A stretch of DNA of 64,000 nt from Desulfobacteraceae bacterium Eth-SRB2 (GCA_004193595.1 RPGQ01000011.1:44728-108727), one strand, 5' to 3'; counted from the stretch's first letter, positions 44,584 to 53,363 are shown. Notes: a model not told the origin generated them from the sequence alone. Numbers and translations: made by a program.

Positions 44584-45036
44584 ATGAGCATGACTTTTAA
44601 AAATCTAAATATTGATCGCAACAAGTTTGACGAAACCATTCAAGAGTGGGCCGATCTTGATGAAAAAATAGAGCCTGCAAAGAAAGGGTATGGTTATCAT
44701 TTCTGCATTCCGAAAGATAATAGCGAGGCTCTTCTGGTTGTTTATTATAAAAATGACGGAACAACAACCATAGATCCAACAGCCGGAAAAAACAAGGGGC
44801 TTTCGAAAGAACTTGCTGAATATATTAAAGATAATTGTTTAATCACTAAAAGAAAAAGCTTTAGTCTATCTTTTAAAGACGTTTCAGGTGAGGATTTTTC
44901 CCTCTTGTTAGAGTTTCTGACAGAAGAGCTTGAAGCCACTGTTACTGAGGATAACATATCAGACACCCGTAGACTTTTTAGAGTTAAAGGCTTCGATGCT
45001 CATCAGAATAGACCCACCATTACTCATTTCAAGTAA
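44584..45036 (+). CDS. RnlA-like N-terminal fragment
   Basis: This 150-aa protein starts MSMTFKNLNIDRNKFDETIQ and has EALLVVYYKNDGTTTIDPTA followed by LSKELAEYIKDNC. This resembles the N-terminal and repeat domains of the RnlA RNase toxin. The toxic C-terminal domain is missing: the frame stops after THFK, where full-length RnlA would continue. It lies just left of an IS21-type element. It may be a truncated toxin, or a stand-alone domain protein if the similarity misleads. Confidence 0.45.
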   Translation: MSMTFKNLNIDRNKFDETIQEWADLDEKIEPAKKGYGYHFCIPKDNSEALLVVYYKNDGTTTIDPTAGKNKGLSKELAEYIKDNCLITKRKSFSLSFKDVSGEDFSLLLEFLTEELEATVTEDNISDTRRLFRVKGFDAHQNRPTITHFK

Positions 45037-45172
45037 CCCACCAAGAATTTTTTATTAACGCTGCTCATCAGGATTGCCCCACTGTCTTAGCAGTATCTTC
45101 CTGTCGTATTTTCAAAAATGGATATACGTTACACTTTGTTTTTCCAAGTGAATACAAATCAGGGAGATAAAA

Positions 45173-45634
45173 GTGGAAAGAGGATGCGAGCACTGTGGCA
45201 AGAAGTTTATACCCTTGTCCAATATACCCGGTCAGCGATACTGCTCTTGTCGTCAATGCCAAAATGCCCGACGTAAAAAATGGCGAAAACAGAAACTTGC
45301 TATAGACCAAGACTACAAAAACAATCAGGCAGATGCTCAAAGACGTTGGTGTGAGAAGAATAAGGGTTATTGGGGGCGGTATCGCGCATCCCATCCGGAA
45401 TATGTTGAACGTAACCGTCAGTTTCAAAGAGTTCGGAACCAGCGTCGCAAGGGCGTTAATGAGGCATCAGATACGAGTACCATGATTGCAAAGAGGTACG
45501 CGTTAAGTCAGGTAAAAACTGATATATCAGGCTATTACAAGCTGGTGCCGGCTGGGCCACAAATGATTGCAAAGAGTGACGTGTTACTTGTAAAACTTGA
45601 TTTTATTTCAACTGGTTATCCTCACGGTCTCTAA
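45173..45634 (+). CDS. Zinc-ribbon protein at the left of the IS21-type element
   Basis: This 153-aa protein has an N-terminal four-cysteine ribbon, CEHCGKKFIPLSN and RYCSCRQCQNARRKKWRKQK. A highly basic helical stretch follows (KNKGYWGRYRASHPEYVERN, RQFQRVRNQRRK). The last third encodes repeats because the DNA holds TGATTGCAAAGAG motifs (45483, 45564). It is probably a DNA-binding accessory of the element downstream. The C-terminal 50 residues may be element-end sequence read through rather than true protein. Confidence 0.55.
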   Translation: MERGCEHCGKKFIPLSNIPGQRYCSCRQCQNARRKKWRKQKLAIDQDYKNNQADAQRRWCEKNKGYWGRYRASHPEYVERNRQFQRVRNQRRKGVNEASDTSTMIAKRYALSQVKTDISGYYKLVPAGPQMIAKSDVLLVKLDFISTGYPHGL

Positions 45635-45655
45635 AAAACATCTGATTGCAAAGAG
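45483..45655. repeat. Three spaced repeats, likely transposase-binding end sites
   Basis: TGATTGCAAAGAG occurs at 45483-45495, 45564-45576 and 45643-45655, spaced 81 and 79 bp. IS21-family ends carry multiple spaced transposase-binding repeats, and this trio precedes the ParB-like and istA genes. Confidence 0.65.
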
Positions 45656-45688
45656 ATCACTTGATATCATTTAAGGTAGAGCGGTGAT

Positions 45689-46768
45689 ATGGGGCGTGTT
45701 ATGGAACCCAACCCTGATATAAGGATACGGCGGATAGAAATTTGCCATCTTGAGCTTCGGTACGCACATATCAGAGTACATAATCCGGAAGCTGCACTGC
45801 GTCTTGCCGCATCCCTTCAGCAGTATAGTCAGATCATCCCTGTGCTCATTGTGCCGGCAGAGCATCCAAAATATATCCTCATTGACGGTTATCTGCGGGT
45901 GGCTGCGGCAAAGCGTTGTGGTAAAGATACGTTATTGGCCCAAATTTGGTGTATGGCTAGGAACAAGAGGCGCTTATTCACGTTTTGGCCAAAACCGGTG
46001 AGCGCAAATGGGATGTGTTTGAAGAAGCCGGTCTAATAAAGGAACTTCATCAACATCAACTGTCTCAGCGTCAAATTGCTGAGCAGTTGGGAAAAGATCA
46101 AAGCTGGGTGTCTCGGCGTCTTGCCCTTTGATACGCTTGATGAAGAAGTAGTCCAGTCAGTTAAAAGAGGTAACATCTCATGTTGGGCTGCTACAAGGGT
46201 ATTGACCCCTATGGCGCGCGCCAACGGTCAGCACGCAAAGGCACTTGCAGAAAGTTTGATGAAAGAAAAGATCTCCACCCGCAATCTTTTTATCTTTTTT
46301 CATCACTACAAAAAATCGAATCGCAAAACACGAGAAAAAATGGTGCAACATCCGCAGCTCTTTCTTAAAGCCCTTGAGGCCGGCAAACAAGACAATTTGT
46401 CTAAACAGCTCAAAGACGGACTGGAGGGGCAATGGCTCGCAGACGTAAAAATGATCGCTCACATAATCCGTAGGCTTATCAAACAGGCTCCTTCTGTCAT
46501 CTATGCCAGGCAGAGCAACCTGGATAAACGCTGCTTGCTTACCGCTTTTGAAGAAACAAAAGATCTTATTTTGTCATTGGACGAAAAAATCAGGAGGATT
46601 AACGATGATATCCGAAGACAAGAGACAAACGGTAATGACACTGCATTATTCGGGGTGCCCGATACGCAAAATCAGTCGTCTGCTGAACATATCACGCAAC
46701 GCGGTCCGTCGAATTGTCAGAGGGAAAACAAACCAAGTTGCCCAGCCCGGCAGTTACCATCATCTTGA
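45689..46768 (+). pseudogene. ParB/RepB-like gene, frameshifted
   Basis: The N-terminal ParB domain (45689-45950) shows LAASLQQYSQIIPVLIVPAE and YILIDGYLRVAAAKR. The helix-turn-helix continues in another frame, HQHQLSQRQIAEQLGKDQSW then VSRRLAL (46050-46130). The C-terminal helical domain is in a third frame (FDTLDEEVVQSVKRGNISCW, 46130-46620). Two frameshifts are therefore needed, near 45955 and 46130. It overlaps the start of istA by its tail. It was probably an accessory of this IS21-type element rather than a partition gene. Confidence 0.7.
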
Positions 46769-47996
46769 GCCCATAATCCGGGAATACTTTAAGCCCTGCA
46801 AGGGCAATGTGGTCCGGGTACGGGAAATTTTAAGCGATAAATACGGCCATGATATCCCTTACAGCACGCTTACACGTCTGGTGCAAGAGATGGGACTGCG
46901 CGGCGACAGGAAAAAGAAAAGGGCCGGATCATACAATTTTGGTCCTGGCGAGGAACTTCAGCATGACACCTCACCGCATCGTATCATCCTTGGCGGCAAG
47001 AAAATAACAGCCCAATGTGCCGGTCTTGTATTGGCCTATAGTAGAAAACTCTTTATCCAGTACTACCCTTCATTTACTCGTTTTGAAGCAAAGGTTTTTC
47101 TCACTGAAGCGTTAAAGTATATGGACGGCAGCTGTCCACGATGCATCATTGATAATACCAGTGTCATGGTGGCACACGGCAGCGGCCCGGATGCTCAAAT
47201 CGCCCCTGAAATGGAGGCTTTTGGAAAGATATTCGGTATGAGCTTTATCCCTCACTCTATAGGGCATGCCGATCGAAAGGCCCGTGTTGAAAGAAATTTT
47301 TCATATGCTGAAAATAACTTTCTTTCCGGAAGAACCTTTGCCGACTGGTACGATCTGAATCAACGCGCCCAAAAATGGTGTGATACCGTTGCTAACAAGA
47401 AAATCAAACGCTCCTTAGGCATGAGCCCGGATGAGGCTTATCTGATGGAAAAGCCTCATCTTTTGCCGCTACCTGCGTATATCCCTCCGGTCTATAAAGC
47501 ATTGCAAAGAATCGTGGATATGTCCGGATACGTGATTGTCGATACGAATCGATACTCAGTACCCGAGCGCTTTTGCGGAAAAAAGGTTGAAGTGCATAAG
47601 ACTTGGGATCGCATCCTGGTCTTTTTTAAACAGAAAAAAATAGCTGATCACAAAAGAGCCATAAATAAACGGGATACTAAAGTCATCGCCAAAGGTCACC
47701 ATTTGCCCTTCAATAAATACAAGGATAAAAAAGGTCCCTGCAAAGAAGAAAAAGCTCTTGTGGGCCGGTGTGATGCTATCGATCAGTATGTGGATGGTAT
47801 CAAAAAACGTTCCCATGGCACCGGCAAACGCAAGTTGCAAAGGCTTTTGGATCTTAAACGAACATATCCTGCGGATGCATTTGAAAAGGCAATCGAGGAG
47901 GCTCTTCATTACGGCCTGTATGATCTTGCTCGCCTGGAAAACATGATTCTATCCTACGTGGCGGGTGATTTTTTTAAAATTGAAGAGCAGGATTGA
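46605..47996 (+). CDS. istA: IS21-family transposase IstA
   Basis: This 463-aa DDE transposase starts at 46605 with a GGAGG site. The N-terminal helix-turn-helix is YSGCPIRKISRLLNISRNAV. The DDE core includes LQHDTSPHRIILGGKK (first D), RCIIDNTSVMVAHGSG (second D), and the glutamate region IGHADRKARVERNFSYAEN. The C-terminal domain (DTNRYSVPERFCGKKVEVHK) is typical of IstA. It overlaps istB by four bases. The gene looks intact, but its ATPase partner is truncated. Confidence 0.92.
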   Translation: MISEDKRQTVMTLHYSGCPIRKISRLLNISRNAVRRIVRGKTNQVAQPGSYHHLEPIIREYFKPCKGNVVRVREILSDKYGHDIPYSTLTRLVQEMGLRGDRKKKRAGSYNFGPGEELQHDTSPHRIILGGKKITAQCAGLVLAYSRKLFIQYYPSFTRFEAKVFLTEALKYMDGSCPRCIIDNTSVMVAHGSGPDAQIAPEMEAFGKIFGMSFIPHSIGHADRKARVERNFSYAENNFLSGRTFADWYDLNQRAQKWCDTVANKKIKRSLGMSPDEAYLMEKPHLLPLPAYIPPVYKALQRIVDMSGYVIVDTNRYSVPERFCGKKVEVHKTWDRILVFFKQKKIADHKRAINKRDTKVIAKGHHLPFNKYKDKKGPCKEEKALVGRCDAIDQYVDGIKKRSHGTGKRKLQRLLDLKRTYPADAFEKAIEEALHYGLYDLARLENMILSYVAGDFFKIEEQD

Positions 47997-48400
47997 TGAG
48001 AAAAAAGCTCCACCAGTTGCTGATTGAATTGCGTCTTAAAGGCATGGCTAATGTCCTTGACCGAGAACTGAACCGTGCGGAGAAAAAAGGCAGTGCCTTC
48101 GATTCAATCCTTTATCGTCTCCTTGCACAAGAACTCGCTTATCGTCAAGAGCGCAGCATGCTTTACAGGCTCAATCATGCCAAAATCCCGTGGGACTGGA
48201 CCCTTAAAACCTTCCCCTTTGATAAACAACTGGGCGTTAAAAAATCACAGATTATGTCCCTGGCAAGCTTGGCGTTTATTGAACGGGCCGAAAACATTGT
48301 CTTTATCGGCAATCCAGTCACCGGCAAATCAGGCTTAGCTTCCGGGCTTTTACATCAAGCGCTAATTGACGGTTACCGAGGACGGTTTTATTGGGGGTAA
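47993..48400 (+). pseudogene. istB: IstB helper ATPase, 3'-truncated
   Basis: The 135 remaining residues include the N-terminal helical domain (LHQLLIELRLKGMANVLDRE) and a Walker A of GNPVTGKSGLASGL instead of the usual GPxGTGKT. Full IstB has about 250 residues with Walker B and sensor motifs, all missing here. The break at about 48396 coincides with the truncated end of a convergent SIR2 gene, so one deletion or recombination removed the ends of both. The element's right end is lost, so it is probably immobile. Confidence 0.85.
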
Positions 48401-48612
48401 TGTCCTGAAGCAATCCTTTTTCTTATTAATGTTGCAGTTTCTTCTTCATATCCCGTAGTGATTTTAGCAAGATATTCAAGATAATCTTCCCAAGAAGGCA
48501 AATCCGCATGCATACCAACCCCAGCACCAGCAAATAGGCAACATCCACTAGAGCCAACAAAATCAACTAGTCGTTCAGCTATCGTGTCTATATCAATCGT
48601 TTCATTTTCCAT
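48388..48612 (-). pseudogene. SIR2-family protein, N-terminal fragment
   Basis: From the ATG at 48612 the frame reads MENETIDIDTIAERLVDFVG then CCLFAGAGVGMHADLPSWED, the nucleotide-binding GAG...LPSW start of SIR2-like NAD-consuming defence proteins. It ends after about 74 residues at the junction with istB. The rest of the catalytic domain is missing. It lay on the minus strand like the cassette genes beside it. Confidence 0.65.
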
Positions 48613-48743
48613 AATGTTCCTCTGCTGACAGATTGTGATGATTGGGGGCATTCTTGAGTATTTAATTTTCGTTGTAATCTTGAAACAACTATAAAAGCAC
48701 AAAACGTCCCGTCTGTTCCCGTGAATACCGATGTGCGACAATA

Positions 48744-49103
48744 TTAACGTTTAGTTTTCTGATCAAAATAACGACTATCGTTATCAATAATATTAAGAAC
48801 TTCTTTCGGAATGTTTGAGTAATTTCCAACCCATTTGTCTGGAATTGTTCCCTTTAGACTTCGAATCTTAGATTGAGCCCTATAGCATAAGGCTGGGGCA
48901 TTAGGTCCTGAACGCATACGGCCTTCTATCTTATTGGCAATATCAACGAGTTTTGTTGCATTACTCAAGCATAGTATCTTTATCGTAGCATTTTCATAAA
49001 TTAGGTTGTCGGCGATCATTTTCCCTTGAACATCAGGATATGAATATGCACAAGAGAGAATAAATTTGGATAGGATTCTAACATGTTTTAATGGTACAAC
49101 CAT
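48744..49103 (-). CDS. Hypothetical protein, likely cassette gene
   Basis: This 119-aa protein starts MVVPLKHVRILSKFILSCAY and contains NATKLVDIANKIEGRMRSGP and IPKEVLNIIDNDSRYFD. No domain was recognised. It lies directly after the attC-like site on the same strand, in the position of the next integron cassette. Its own downstream attC was not found. Confidence 0.5.
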   Translation of the reverse strand: MVVPLKHVRILSKFILSCAYSYPDVQGKMIADNLIYENATIKILCLSNATKLVDIANKIEGRMRSGPNAPALCYRAQSKIRSLKGTIPDKWVGNYSNIPKEVLNIIDNDSRYFDQKTKR

Positions 49104-49140
49104 TTTAGAAAGTTTTTCTCCATAGTATCTTACGTTTTCA

Positions 49141-49203
49141 GCCGAACGGGCTCTTCAGCGGGCGCGATTTTTTTTGCGATCCGCTGAAAGAGCAAGGTTA
49201 GAT
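49141..49203 (-). other. attC-like recombination site of an integron cassette
   Basis: Read on the minus strand, the 63-bp site runs from ATCTAAC (fits RYYYAAC) to GTTCGGC (close to GTTRRRY). Between them GCTCTTTCAGCGG and CCGCTGAAGAGC pair with a single extrahelical T. The stop codon of the 279-aa gene lies in the first core site. The matching GTTAGAT core lies upstream of that gene at 50056-50062. Length, arms, unpaired base and core pairing all fit attC. Confidence 0.7.
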
Positions 49204-50037
49204 GTACGTCAGACCCTTTGAATTCAGCCCCAGCGAACGAATTCTTTCCACAGTATCGCCTATACATTTTAGCATAGTATTGTTGAGATAATTTTCTGCA
49301 AGGTCTGGATAATATTGCATCATGAATAACCAGAGAAGTTCCAAAGAGACTATATAAATTTTAGAAATTTGAATTGTTGCAATTTCTAATTGTTCCAAAG
49401 ATGCTGGAAGCCAATGAAATTCTAATACAGGCTCCCCTCTTTTCTCTGCCCACCTTAAAAATGCAACGTGATTTAGATCTCCCTTTCCTGTAATGCTTTC
49501 GACAACAGGTTTCCCATGTTTAAGCTTGTTTTTATAGTCATTGAAAGCATCCTGATCGCTCCCCATGCCTTTTATTGATTCTGCGACATCGCGGAAACGC
49601 GCCTCAATTTGGTCTTCAGTTATTCCATAAGGGGAGAGACATTCATGTGTTATTGAGGTAAAACCAAAATTTTCAAGCATTTCTCTGGCAGATGTAAAGT
49701 GCTTAAATATTCGAGGCAGTGATGTACTTCCCTTTCTGGACGGATCTTCAACACCTATCGTAAGGTGAAAATTTTTCCCATTAATCTTGTTTCTGAAGGC
49801 ATGTAACAATAAAGCGAAGTCCTCATAGCTACTATAACGCAATTGTAATCCTGAGAGGCATATGCTCTTTTGCTCTATATGATCAGAAATGGTTCTTGCT
49901 TTTTCAAGAAGGGCTGTAACTGCATGAAAATTCATTCGCATCGCAAACTCGGAATAGTCTGAAACAAACGGGCCTTCTATCAAGGCATCGTCTTTCATTC
50001 TTATATGCTCATTACACTTATTCATCCTTGAGCCCAC
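49198..50037 (-). CDS. Cassette-borne protein, function unknown
   Basis: This 279-aa protein (or 275 aa from the ATG at 50025, MNKCNEHIRMKDDALIEGPF) is largely helical with YKNKLKHGKPVVESITGKGD and a C-terminal hydrophobic helix IYIVSLELLWLFMMQYYP. The N-terminal part has AVTALLEKARTISDHIEQKS. No family was recognised. It begins about 20-35 bases inside the core site GTTAGAT and its stop overlaps the attC. The gene therefore fills a typical integron cassette. Integron cassettes often carry defence or host-interaction genes. Confidence 0.6.
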   Translation of the reverse strand: MGSRMNKCNEHIRMKDDALIEGPFVSDYSEFAMRMNFHAVTALLEKARTISDHIEQKSICLSGLQLRYSSYEDFALLLHAFRNKINGKNFHLTIGVEDPSRKGSTSLPRIFKHFTSAREMLENFGFTSITHECLSPYGITEDQIEARFRDVAESIKGMGSDQDAFNDYKNKLKHGKPVVESITGKGDLNHVAFLRWAEKRGEPVLEFHWLPASLEQLEIATIQISKIYIVSLELLWLFMMQYYPDLAENYLNNTMLKCIGDTVERIRSLGLNSKGLTYI

Positions 50038-50176
50038 GAGTTTTTATTAATACACATCTAACCAACAAACCCCGCAGTTAGCGCAGTTTGCCTTTTATTA
50101 ATGGGTATTTAATGATGGAGCATGATTAACGGTCCGCCTTCGCTGAAAAGCTATGGCGCGACAAGGAGGTGGCATC

Positions 50177-51055
50177 ATGCTTCATCGGTATTGCAGCAAG
50201 TTTCTCGCATATTGTGAGTTGGCCGATTTCTCGGCGCGTTCCATCCAGGCTTTAACCATCCGGCTCAACGAATTAGCAAACTTTCTGAAAATACAGAGAA
50301 TTCGGTCCGTTAAAAAGGTTCGTTATCCGCATCTCATTGATTTTACAGCTGATTATAAAGACCCCTCAATTCATGTTACAAAATCTCGGGTCTGGGCTCT
50401 AAGGCAATTTTACCATTTTTTAACGCTTCACCGGATCATACCTGAAAATATCGCCACCGGTATACCCTATCCAAAAATCGAAAAAACGGTGCCACAGTTT
50501 CTCACACAAGAAGAATATAAGCTTTTAATTCGCCACTTCACTGTCCGAGCAGACTCACTAATGGGCCAGAGAAATCTTATTATTATCATGCTGCTGGGAA
50601 CGCTGGGCCTCAGAACCAGCACGCTGATCGCTTTGAATATCGAAGATATCGATTTAACCTGCGGTCTGGTATGGACCCGGGAAAAAGGTCGGCGTCAGCG
50701 TAATATGGTCCTGCCGCACAGCATTTGTAAAATCATTCGAATCTATTTGCAATCCCTGGAACGAAAAAAAGGACCATTGCTGTTATCCAAGCGTAAAAAA
50801 CGCATCTCCCCACGAACGTTGCAGGATATCTTCCGTACGGCGGCAGATCAGCTCGGTATCCATAAAAAGCTCCATGCCAGACTATTCCGCCATACGGCTG
50901 CCACACATCTCAATAAGGTTGCCGGCATTGATATCACTCAGCAGGTCCTCGGCCACAGCCGCCGGGCCAACACCATTAAATACGCTCATCTCAATCCGGA
51001 CCAGTACGCACTATATATGAAAAAACACCCATACATGAAAAAGGAGGCACCATGA
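50177..51055 (+). CDS. RIT tyrosine recombinase A
   Basis: This protein of about 292 aa starts at 50177 with an AAGGAGGT site. The SAM-like N-terminal domain is CELADFSARSIQALTIRLNE. The catalytic domain has the first Arg in LGTLGLRTSTLIALNIEDID, then LHARLFRHTAATHLNK (H-x-x-R) and LGHSRRANTIKYAHLN (H and Tyr). All active residues are present. It overlaps the next gene by four bases. Confidence 0.88.
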   Translation: MLHRYCSKFLAYCELADFSARSIQALTIRLNELANFLKIQRIRSVKKVRYPHLIDFTADYKDPSIHVTKSRVWALRQFYHFLTLHRIIPENIATGIPYPKIEKTVPQFLTQEEYKLLIRHFTVRADSLMGQRNLIIIMLLGTLGLRTSTLIALNIEDIDLTCGLVWTREKGRRQRNMVLPHSICKIIRIYLQSLERKKGPLLLSKRKKRISPRTLQDIFRTAADQLGIHKKLHARLFRHTAATHLNKVAGIDITQQVLGHSRRANTIKYAHLNPDQYALYMKKHPYMKKEAP

Positions 51056-51244
51056 TAGCCCTGATCGATCTTTACCAAAAAGAACTTTTAAAAGTTAACG
51101 GTTTTTCTCCATTCACCGTCGAGACCTATACCCTCAGCATCAACGCCTTTTTCCGTTTTGCCAAAAATGAACTTAAAATAGACCCGGTCAACGTCAATGG
51201 CCCCCAACTGCTAAAATGGATACGGTATCTTAAAAATACCGGCA

Positions 51245-51272
51245 CACGCGGCGCAAGCGCCTGCGCTGCGCG
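51245..51272. repeat. 28-bp GC-rich hairpin insertion, copy 1
   Basis: It starts CACGCGGCGCAAGCGCC and ends TGCGCTGCGCG. CGCGGCGCA can pair with TGCGCTGCG around a 6-base loop. It is identical to 51882-51909. It lies between an A and a T in the coding sequence, as does copy 2. Confidence 0.85.
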
Positions 51273-51881
51273 TCGGATACAGCCGGATCGAAAATCATCA
51301 TTATGCGCTGAAAAGCTTTTTTGCGTTCTTGAGAAAATCCGGGAATATCCCTTCAAATCCGGCACAGGCCCTGCCGCTTTTGATCACACGCAGGCGACAA
51401 GTCACAAAACCGATCTCAACCCAAAACGCTTTTAAACTGCTCGACTCATTCGATCAGAGCACCTGGCACGGCATGCGAAATCATACCATGGTATCTTTGC
51501 TCTGGGCGCTGGGCCTGAGAACCAGTGAATTGACCGGATTGAAAGTTCGCAGCTTTGAAACCGGTCATGGCAAACGCACCGGACTGCTACGTGTTCGCGG
51601 CAAAAACAAAAAGCAGCGGGCACTGTTTGTTGTGGATCGACTCTTTGATGAACTCATACGATACCTGTCCCATCCCAAAGCACCGAACAAAAAGTGTGCT
51701 CCGCTTTTCCAGGCCGATACCAAAACAACGGCCATCTCAAATAGCAGGGTGCAGCGCATTGTCAAAGATCAGGCAAAAAAGGCCGGTATTGTTGCCGGAG
51801 TTACCCCTCGGGTGCTCAGACACTCTTTTGCCACAGAAATGTATCACTGTGGCGTTCCTCTATCCGATATTCAGGCAATGA

Positions 51882-51909
51882 CACGCGGCGCAAGCGCCTG
51901 CGCTGCGCG
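51882..51909. repeat. 28-bp GC-rich hairpin insertion, copy 2
   Basis: This is identical to copy 1, again between A and T (shared 30-mer 51881-51910). It splits the codon before the glycine of the MGHDS motif in recombinase B. Confidence 0.85.
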
Positions 51910-52009
51910 TGGGGCACGACTCGATTGCCGATACCTCCATCTATATCCACGTGTCGGATAAACTCAAACAACTGGCACTTGACCAAATCTCTATCTCAAG
52001 GAGGCTTTC

Positions 52010-52996
52010 ATGGCAGTAACATCCGATAATTTCTTTAGGCACATGGATGACTTTTTTAATTACCGGCAGGACATCTATGAGATCAGCCCGCAAACTGTTA
52101 AAAGCAATCGCGTTGATTTGGACCTGTTCAAAAATTTTATCTACTCACAAAACCTGCGAACAATAGACGGGCCTGCGGTAATCGACTTCCAGTACTATCT
52201 CAAAAAACAGCGCCAAAACTGCGGCGCCTCCATCAACCGCAAGCTTTTTACCCTCAGAAGCTATGGGAACTTTTTTAAACTTTATGATCTCCCATGCGCA
52301 GATGCATTGCCGTTTTACGATGTGCTGAAAATACGCTCAGGCTATCGCAATCGCCCCTGTGCCTTAACCCCAAAACAAGTCCGTCTCTTGTTAGAGTCCA
52401 TTGATACCCATACAATACTGGGTATCCGTGATTATGCTGTTTACGCTATGATGTACCAACTCGGTTTGAGAGTCGGGGAAGTCCATGACCTGAACCTTGC
52501 GGATCTTGATTTTAAAAAGTGTAAAATCAATGTCATTGGAAAGGGCCGAAAGCCCCGCACTCTTCATCTAAACGACGAGTTGATTGACATCCTGAGCCAA
52601 TACATTGCCGTCCGTGAAAGATTTTTGAACAGTTGGCTCACACCAGCACTGTTTATCTCCAAAAAGGGCAATCGGCTGGCCATCCGGACCATGGAAGACA
52701 ATCTAAAAAAAATCCTGCTGTACATCCCGTTTGAGGTGTCATTCAATATCTCATGCCACACGCTTCGTCATAGCATGGCTTCCCATCTGAATGATAATAA
52801 TGTTGATATCCTGGTAATACAAAGCATCCTCGGTCATTCTTCAACGCGCAGCACCGAACCCTATATCCACCCGTCTCAAGACAGTATCCGTAAAGCAATG
52901 GAAAAACTTCCAGGTATTAAACTTGTCAAAGAACTGATACGAAATGGAGAACTTAATTTGCGATTCCAAAAACCGTTTAGACCTAAAAGAGAATAG
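52010..52996 (+). CDS. RIT tyrosine recombinase C
   Basis: This 328-aa recombinase starts with ATG inside an AAGGAGG-led overlap with the previous gene. The N-terminal SAM-like domain is ISPQTVKSNRVDLDLFKNFI. The catalytic part has YQLGLRVGEVHDLNLADLDF (Arg), ISCHTLRHSMASHLND (H-x-x-R), and LGHSSTRSTEPYIHPSQDS (H and Tyr). It appears intact. The third, longer gene is usual for RIT elements. Confidence 0.88.
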   Translation: MAVTSDNFFRHMDDFFNYRQDIYEISPQTVKSNRVDLDLFKNFIYSQNLRTIDGPAVIDFQYYLKKQRQNCGASINRKLFTLRSYGNFFKLYDLPCADALPFYDVLKIRSGYRNRPCALTPKQVRLLLESIDTHTILGIRDYAVYAMMYQLGLRVGEVHDLNLADLDFKKCKINVIGKGRKPRTLHLNDELIDILSQYIAVRERFLNSWLTPALFISKKGNRLAIRTMEDNLKKILLYIPFEVSFNISCHTLRHSMASHLNDNNVDILVIQSILGHSSTRSTEPYIHPSQDSIRKAMEKLPGIKLVKELIRNGELNLRFQKPFRPKRE

Positions 52997-53219
52997 CATC
53001 CTTTCTCTGTCTACTAATATTTGTTTTATCGTTAACCGTTTTCTAAAACGGAAAGGGGAAGTATTTTTAATTTTCTTCTTCTATTTTTATTGATAATAAT
53101 TTTTTCTTGAAATGCCCGAAGTATTAATGCAGACTGTTAGAAAGTAATTTCTTATCGTCATGTTTTATCAGAAAACGCCAATCCTAATTGCGCCTAACTT
53201 TGCATCTTACTGCGGGGTT

Positions 53220-53363
53220 CGTATAGGGTTTTATCCTTTGTCCCGCATGTTGGATTGAGCAAAGTTGTGAGATTAGCAGTGATAGATAGTGGGTCAGGGA
53301 GCTTTTGATCATCCTTCAGCGGGATGAAGGATAAAACCATGTTGGACTGAGCCGCTTATGCGG
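53220..53363. repeat. 144-bp repeat, copy 1
   Basis: It begins CGTATAGGGTTTTATCC immediately after the RIT right end and ends GCCGCTTATGCGG. It differs from copy 2 (56181-56324) at two positions by eye. Internally GGTTTTATCCTTTGTCCCGC and GCGGGATGAAGGATAAAACC are inverted, and ATCCTTCA/TGAAGGAT forms a hairpin. It may be a small non-autonomous element or a structured RNA. Confidence 0.85.

Larger units (their letters stand above)
51052..52019 (+). pseudogene. RIT tyrosine recombinase B, broken by two identical 28-bp insertions
   Basis: The N-terminal domain is QKELLKVNGFSPFTVETYTL. After 51272 the coding continues in another frame (YSRIENHHYALKSFFAFLRK, LWALGLRTSELTGLKV, PRVLRHSFATEMYHC). 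After 51909 it switches again to MGHDSIADTSIYIHVSDKLK, ending at TAA 52017-52019. Removing 28 bp at each of 51245-51272 and 51882-51909 restores one continuous frame of about 303 codons with Arg, H-x-x-R and Tyr motifs. Each insertion shifts the frame by one, and the second separates the catalytic Tyr. Confidence 0.85.
50056..53219. mobile_element. Recombinase-in-trio (RIT) element
   Basis: Three tandem, overlapping tyrosine recombinase genes of different types lie on the plus strand, the defining layout of RIT elements. The inverted sequences AACCCCGCAGTTAG (50068-50081) and CTTACTGCGGGGTT (53206-53219) may be its ends. Integron-like core sites ATCTAAC (50056-50062) and GCCTAAC (53192-53198) lie at the same borders. 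The middle gene is broken, so it is probably not mobile on its own. Confidence 0.75.

Noticed and set aside
45689..46768. ParB-like gene as a plasmid partition system
   Set aside because: No parA or parS-like cluster nearby; it directly precedes istA and is frameshifted, so a transposon accessory is more likely.
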